A DNA stretch of 64,000 nt from Eleusine coracana subsp. coracana. Its lineage: Eukaryota; Streptophyta; Magnoliopsida; Poales; Poaceae. The notes below the pieces were generated by a model. That model was given only the letters and a program-made list of their open reading frames with translations, was not told where the DNA came from and searched no databases. The position numbers were made by a program, and so were the translations under genes. Within the stretch, counting starts at the first letter, position 1, and every line of letters begins with the position of its first letter. Of this stretch, positions 62,282 to 64,000 are shown piece after piece. The stretch covers positions 32,146,413-32,210,412 of the forward strand of contig CM064434.1 in NCBI GenBank assembly GCA_032690845.1, given 5' to 3'.

Positions 62282-64000
62282 TCAGCTCGATGAAGCGTTG
62301 TCCGGTCCCGGAGATGAAGACACGGATGATGCTTCTTGTTTCACTCGCCACACCTTCTTGGTCTTTGTTGCGGTCGGTGGCTTCTCGGGCTTCGGAGGCT
62401 GCGGTTTTGCAGGCTTCACAGCCTGTTTCTTTGCAGACCTCGGAGGTTGCTGCCTTGTGCACTTCGGAGGCTGTTTCTTAATGTGTGACCTTTGCCCCCT
62501 TGCCTTCATCAGTTGTTGCTGTGCAACCTTTTCCTTCTCAAGGAAGTTCTTCATGAATGTGATGAGGCTGTCCTTCCTTGGCGGAGTGACCTCCACTTCC
62601 TTGATGTTGCTTGGGTTCGGCCCGTACTTGATACGGATCATGTTGCACTGTTCTTTCCGTGACCGAAAGTCAAACTTCTCCTCCTTGCCATTGATGTGGA
62701 AGCGGATTTCTCCGGCTCCTACATCGATGCGAGCATCCGCAGTGCTGAGAAATGGGCGTCCCAGGATGAGCGGTGTGCTCTTCCCGACGTCCATGTCAAG
62801 CACTACGAAGTCGACGGGGATGAAGCAATCCCGGATTTTCACCGGAATATCTTCGGCGATCCCTGCCGGATAGCGGACCGTTGAATCGGCCAGCTGCAGC
62901 TGCATCGGCGTGGGGGATAGTGTGGTGTAGTTGAGCTTGTCGAAGACATCCTTCGGCATGACGCTCACACTTGCCCCAAGATCACATAAGGCATGGTCGA
63001 AGTTCTGTGTCCCGATCGAGCAGGTGATCGTGGGACACCCCGGATCTTTCTTCTTCTCAGGAAGCCGGTTGAGTATAGCAGCGCTACACTCTTTCGTCAG
63101 CTTGACAATTTCTGTGGTCCGTAGTGGGCGATTCTTGCTGATAAGATCCTTGAGGTAGCGAGCGTACGTGGGTACTTGTATCGCATCCAGCAAGGGCACG
63201 TTGATGTGCAGCTTCTGGATCACCTCAACGAAGCGTGTGAACTGCTCGTCCACGGTGGGCTTCCTTCTTCTTTCAGGAAACGGCATGAGGTTCGTGTCAT
63301 AGAACTCATGTGGGGCCGTTTTCCTGGGCGGTAGTTCTTCTTCTTCTGCCGGCTTCTCAGCTGATGTGTCCTTTCCTGCATGGTTAGGGTATGGCGGATC
63401 CCGAGTGGACTTACCTCCTCTCGTGGTAACCGCATTAACATTTTCTAAGGGGGTCTCGGGTTGCCCCGGGATTTTCCCCGACTCAGCAGTAGGAACAGCA
63501 GCAGCTAACTGAGCTAATTGGGTTTCTATCATTTTATTAAAGCTCAGCTGATTCTTGAGAGCAGAGGAAACACCCTCTATCTTAGTGTGGATGCTCTCAA
63601 GAGTCCTATCAGTGGTGGCAAGCTTTTTACTGATGTTATCATTAACCTTAGCTTGACCAAGCACAAGATCTTTCAAGGAGGGCTGATTATAACCGGAATT
63701 AAAACCAGAGAAGTTGCCAGAGTTACCTCCTTGGTAGTTGGGACGTGGTGGACCCCAACTTTGACCTCCTTGTGGACGGTAGCCGTTGTTGTTGTTGTTG
63801 CCCATGAACATTGCGTCCTCACGGGTCTCAGGGTAGTCATTGCCCGAGTGTCCCGTGTTGCCACAGACCTCGCAAGTCATATGAGCGTCTAGGGCTTTCA
63901 CTTTTCCATTGGCTTGGTCGTCCATCTTCTTCATGAGAAGGTCAATCTTGGCGGCGAGCATGTCAACCTCCTTGACGGAGTGCATGCCTCGCTGGTGAGG
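62282..64000 (-). CDS. ATH5 gag C-terminus and aspartic protease (partial)
   Basis: 573 codons, open through the right edge; the first Met seen is at 63985. It begins RGMHSVKEVDMLAAKIDLLM, the end of Athila gag. The zinc knuckle reads CEVCGNTGHSGNDYP: the last expected Cys is Tyr, consistent with one G-to-A change. A Gly/Asn/Gln-rich stretch follows. The protease has CDLGASVSVMPKDVFDKL, where DLGA is the active-site loop of this group, then VPVDFVVLDMD-like code and LILGRPFLSTADARIDVGAG. The tail is Lys/Pro/Gln-rich and ends at TGA 62284-62282. A protein ending after protease, with no RT, defines the element as non-autonomous. Confidence 0.8.
   Translation of the reverse strand, partial: PHQRGMHSVKEVDMLAAKIDLLMKKMDDQANGKVKALDAHMTCEVCGNTGHSGNDYPETREDAMFMGNNNNNGYRPQGGQSWGPPRPNYQGGNSGNFSGFNSGYNQPSLKDLVLGQAKVNDNISKKLATTDRTLESIHTKIEGVSSALKNQLSFNKMIETQLAQLAAAVPTAESGKIPGQPETPLENVNAVTTRGGKSTRDPPYPNHAGKDTSAEKPAEEEELPPRKTAPHEFYDTNLMPFPERRRKPTVDEQFTRFVEVIQKLHINVPLLDAIQVPTYARYLKDLISKNRPLRTTEIVKLTKECSAAILNRLPEKKKDPGCPTITCSIGTQNFDHALCDLGASVSVMPKDVFDKLNYTTLSPTPMQLQLADSTVRYPAGIAEDIPVKIRDCFIPVDFVVLDMDVGKSTPLILGRPFLSTADARIDVGAGEIRFHINGKEEKFDFRSRKEQCNMIRIKYGPNPSNIKEVEVTPPRKDSLITFMKNFLEKEKVAQQQLMKARGQRSHIKKQPPKCTRQQPPRSAKKQAVKPAKPQPPKPEKPPTATKTKKVWRVKQEASSVSSSPGPDNASSS

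Larger units (their letters stand above)
57182..64000 (-). mobile_element. ATH5, Athila-related non-autonomous element (open at right edge)
   Basis: On the reverse strand the order is gag-protease (64000-62282), an internal promoter-like region, a second gene (61540-60050), a 3' noncoding block with two purine tracts, and the 3' LTR (58731-57182). Gag-protease has its own stop and no RT, RNase H or integrase follows. The primer site and 5' LTR lie beyond the window. The protease is of Athila type and the second protein resembles the Athila ORF1 family. It looks younger than its neighbours, as both long frames are open. Confidence 0.82.

Noticed and set aside
62298..62873. Forward 191-codon ORF over ATH5 protease
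   Set aside because: Antisense shadow of a well-supported protease; Cys/Gly/Phe-rich composition is typical of such shadows.

Overview
The window looks like intergenic repeat DNA from a plant, most likely a grass. The grass call is inferred from the mix of Sirevirus-type Copia, Athila-type, Tat-type and CRM-like Ty3-gypsy elements and the GC-rich LTRs; the species is not identifiable. I found no host gene, tRNA, rRNA or CRISPR array. Essentially all 64 kb is LTR retrotransposons nested inside one another, nearly all disabled by nonsense codons, frameshifts and deletions. Element names used here are local: TAT, COP1-3, ATH1-5, CRML.

Layout. (1) TAT, a Ty3-gypsy element of the Tat type, supplies 1-1213, 43331-43555 and 47413-50086. 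It carries two antisense reading frames, and its 3' LTR is 48729-50086. (2) COP1, a Sirevirus-like Copia element, sits inside TAT from 1214 to 43330. It was hit three times: ATH1 (1304-11761) in its 5' LTR, ATH2 (16739-21991, reverse orientation) in its integrase region, and COP2 (26638-43298) near the end of its 3' LTR. (3) COP2 is a more complete Sirevirus-like element whose 3' LTR holds ATH3 (36020-42589). (4) CRML (43556-47412), a CRM-like Ty3-gypsy element, is a second insertion in TAT. (5) To the right of TAT lies COP3, a reverse-strand piece of a COP2 relative (50087-51457). It is cut by ATH4 (51458-57181), which is cut by ATH5 (57182 to beyond the right edge, reverse strand). The deepest visible chain is COP3 > TAT > COP1 > COP2 > ATH3. 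Target-site duplications are exact for COP2 (ACCCC), ATH3 (GCGAG) and CRML (CTCCC) and match 4 of 5 bases for COP1 and ATH2.

Most unusual features. ATH3 and ATH5 lack polymerase genes but carry a second gene on the element's own strand with its own TATA box. In ATH5 the 33-bp double palindrome of the LTR U3 recurs, with one mismatch, upstream of that gene. In ATH3 the GCCGCCCGGC-type cluster of the U3 also recurs there, and six 23-24 bp palindromic modules lie further upstream. ATH1 and ATH2 have LTRs whose 3' ends contain two tandem 64-bp copies of the tRNA-Asp primer-binding-site region, and the ATH1 5' LTR is a three-copy truncated array. Four ATH elements have a second polypurine-tract-like motif about 1.3-1.5 kb before the 3' LTR, at the start of a 3' noncoding block; parts of that block resemble each other between families.

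Working model: ATH1-type elements would have supplied gag-pol and ATH3/ATH5-type elements would be non-autonomous partners. This is inference; no copy here looks fully competent.
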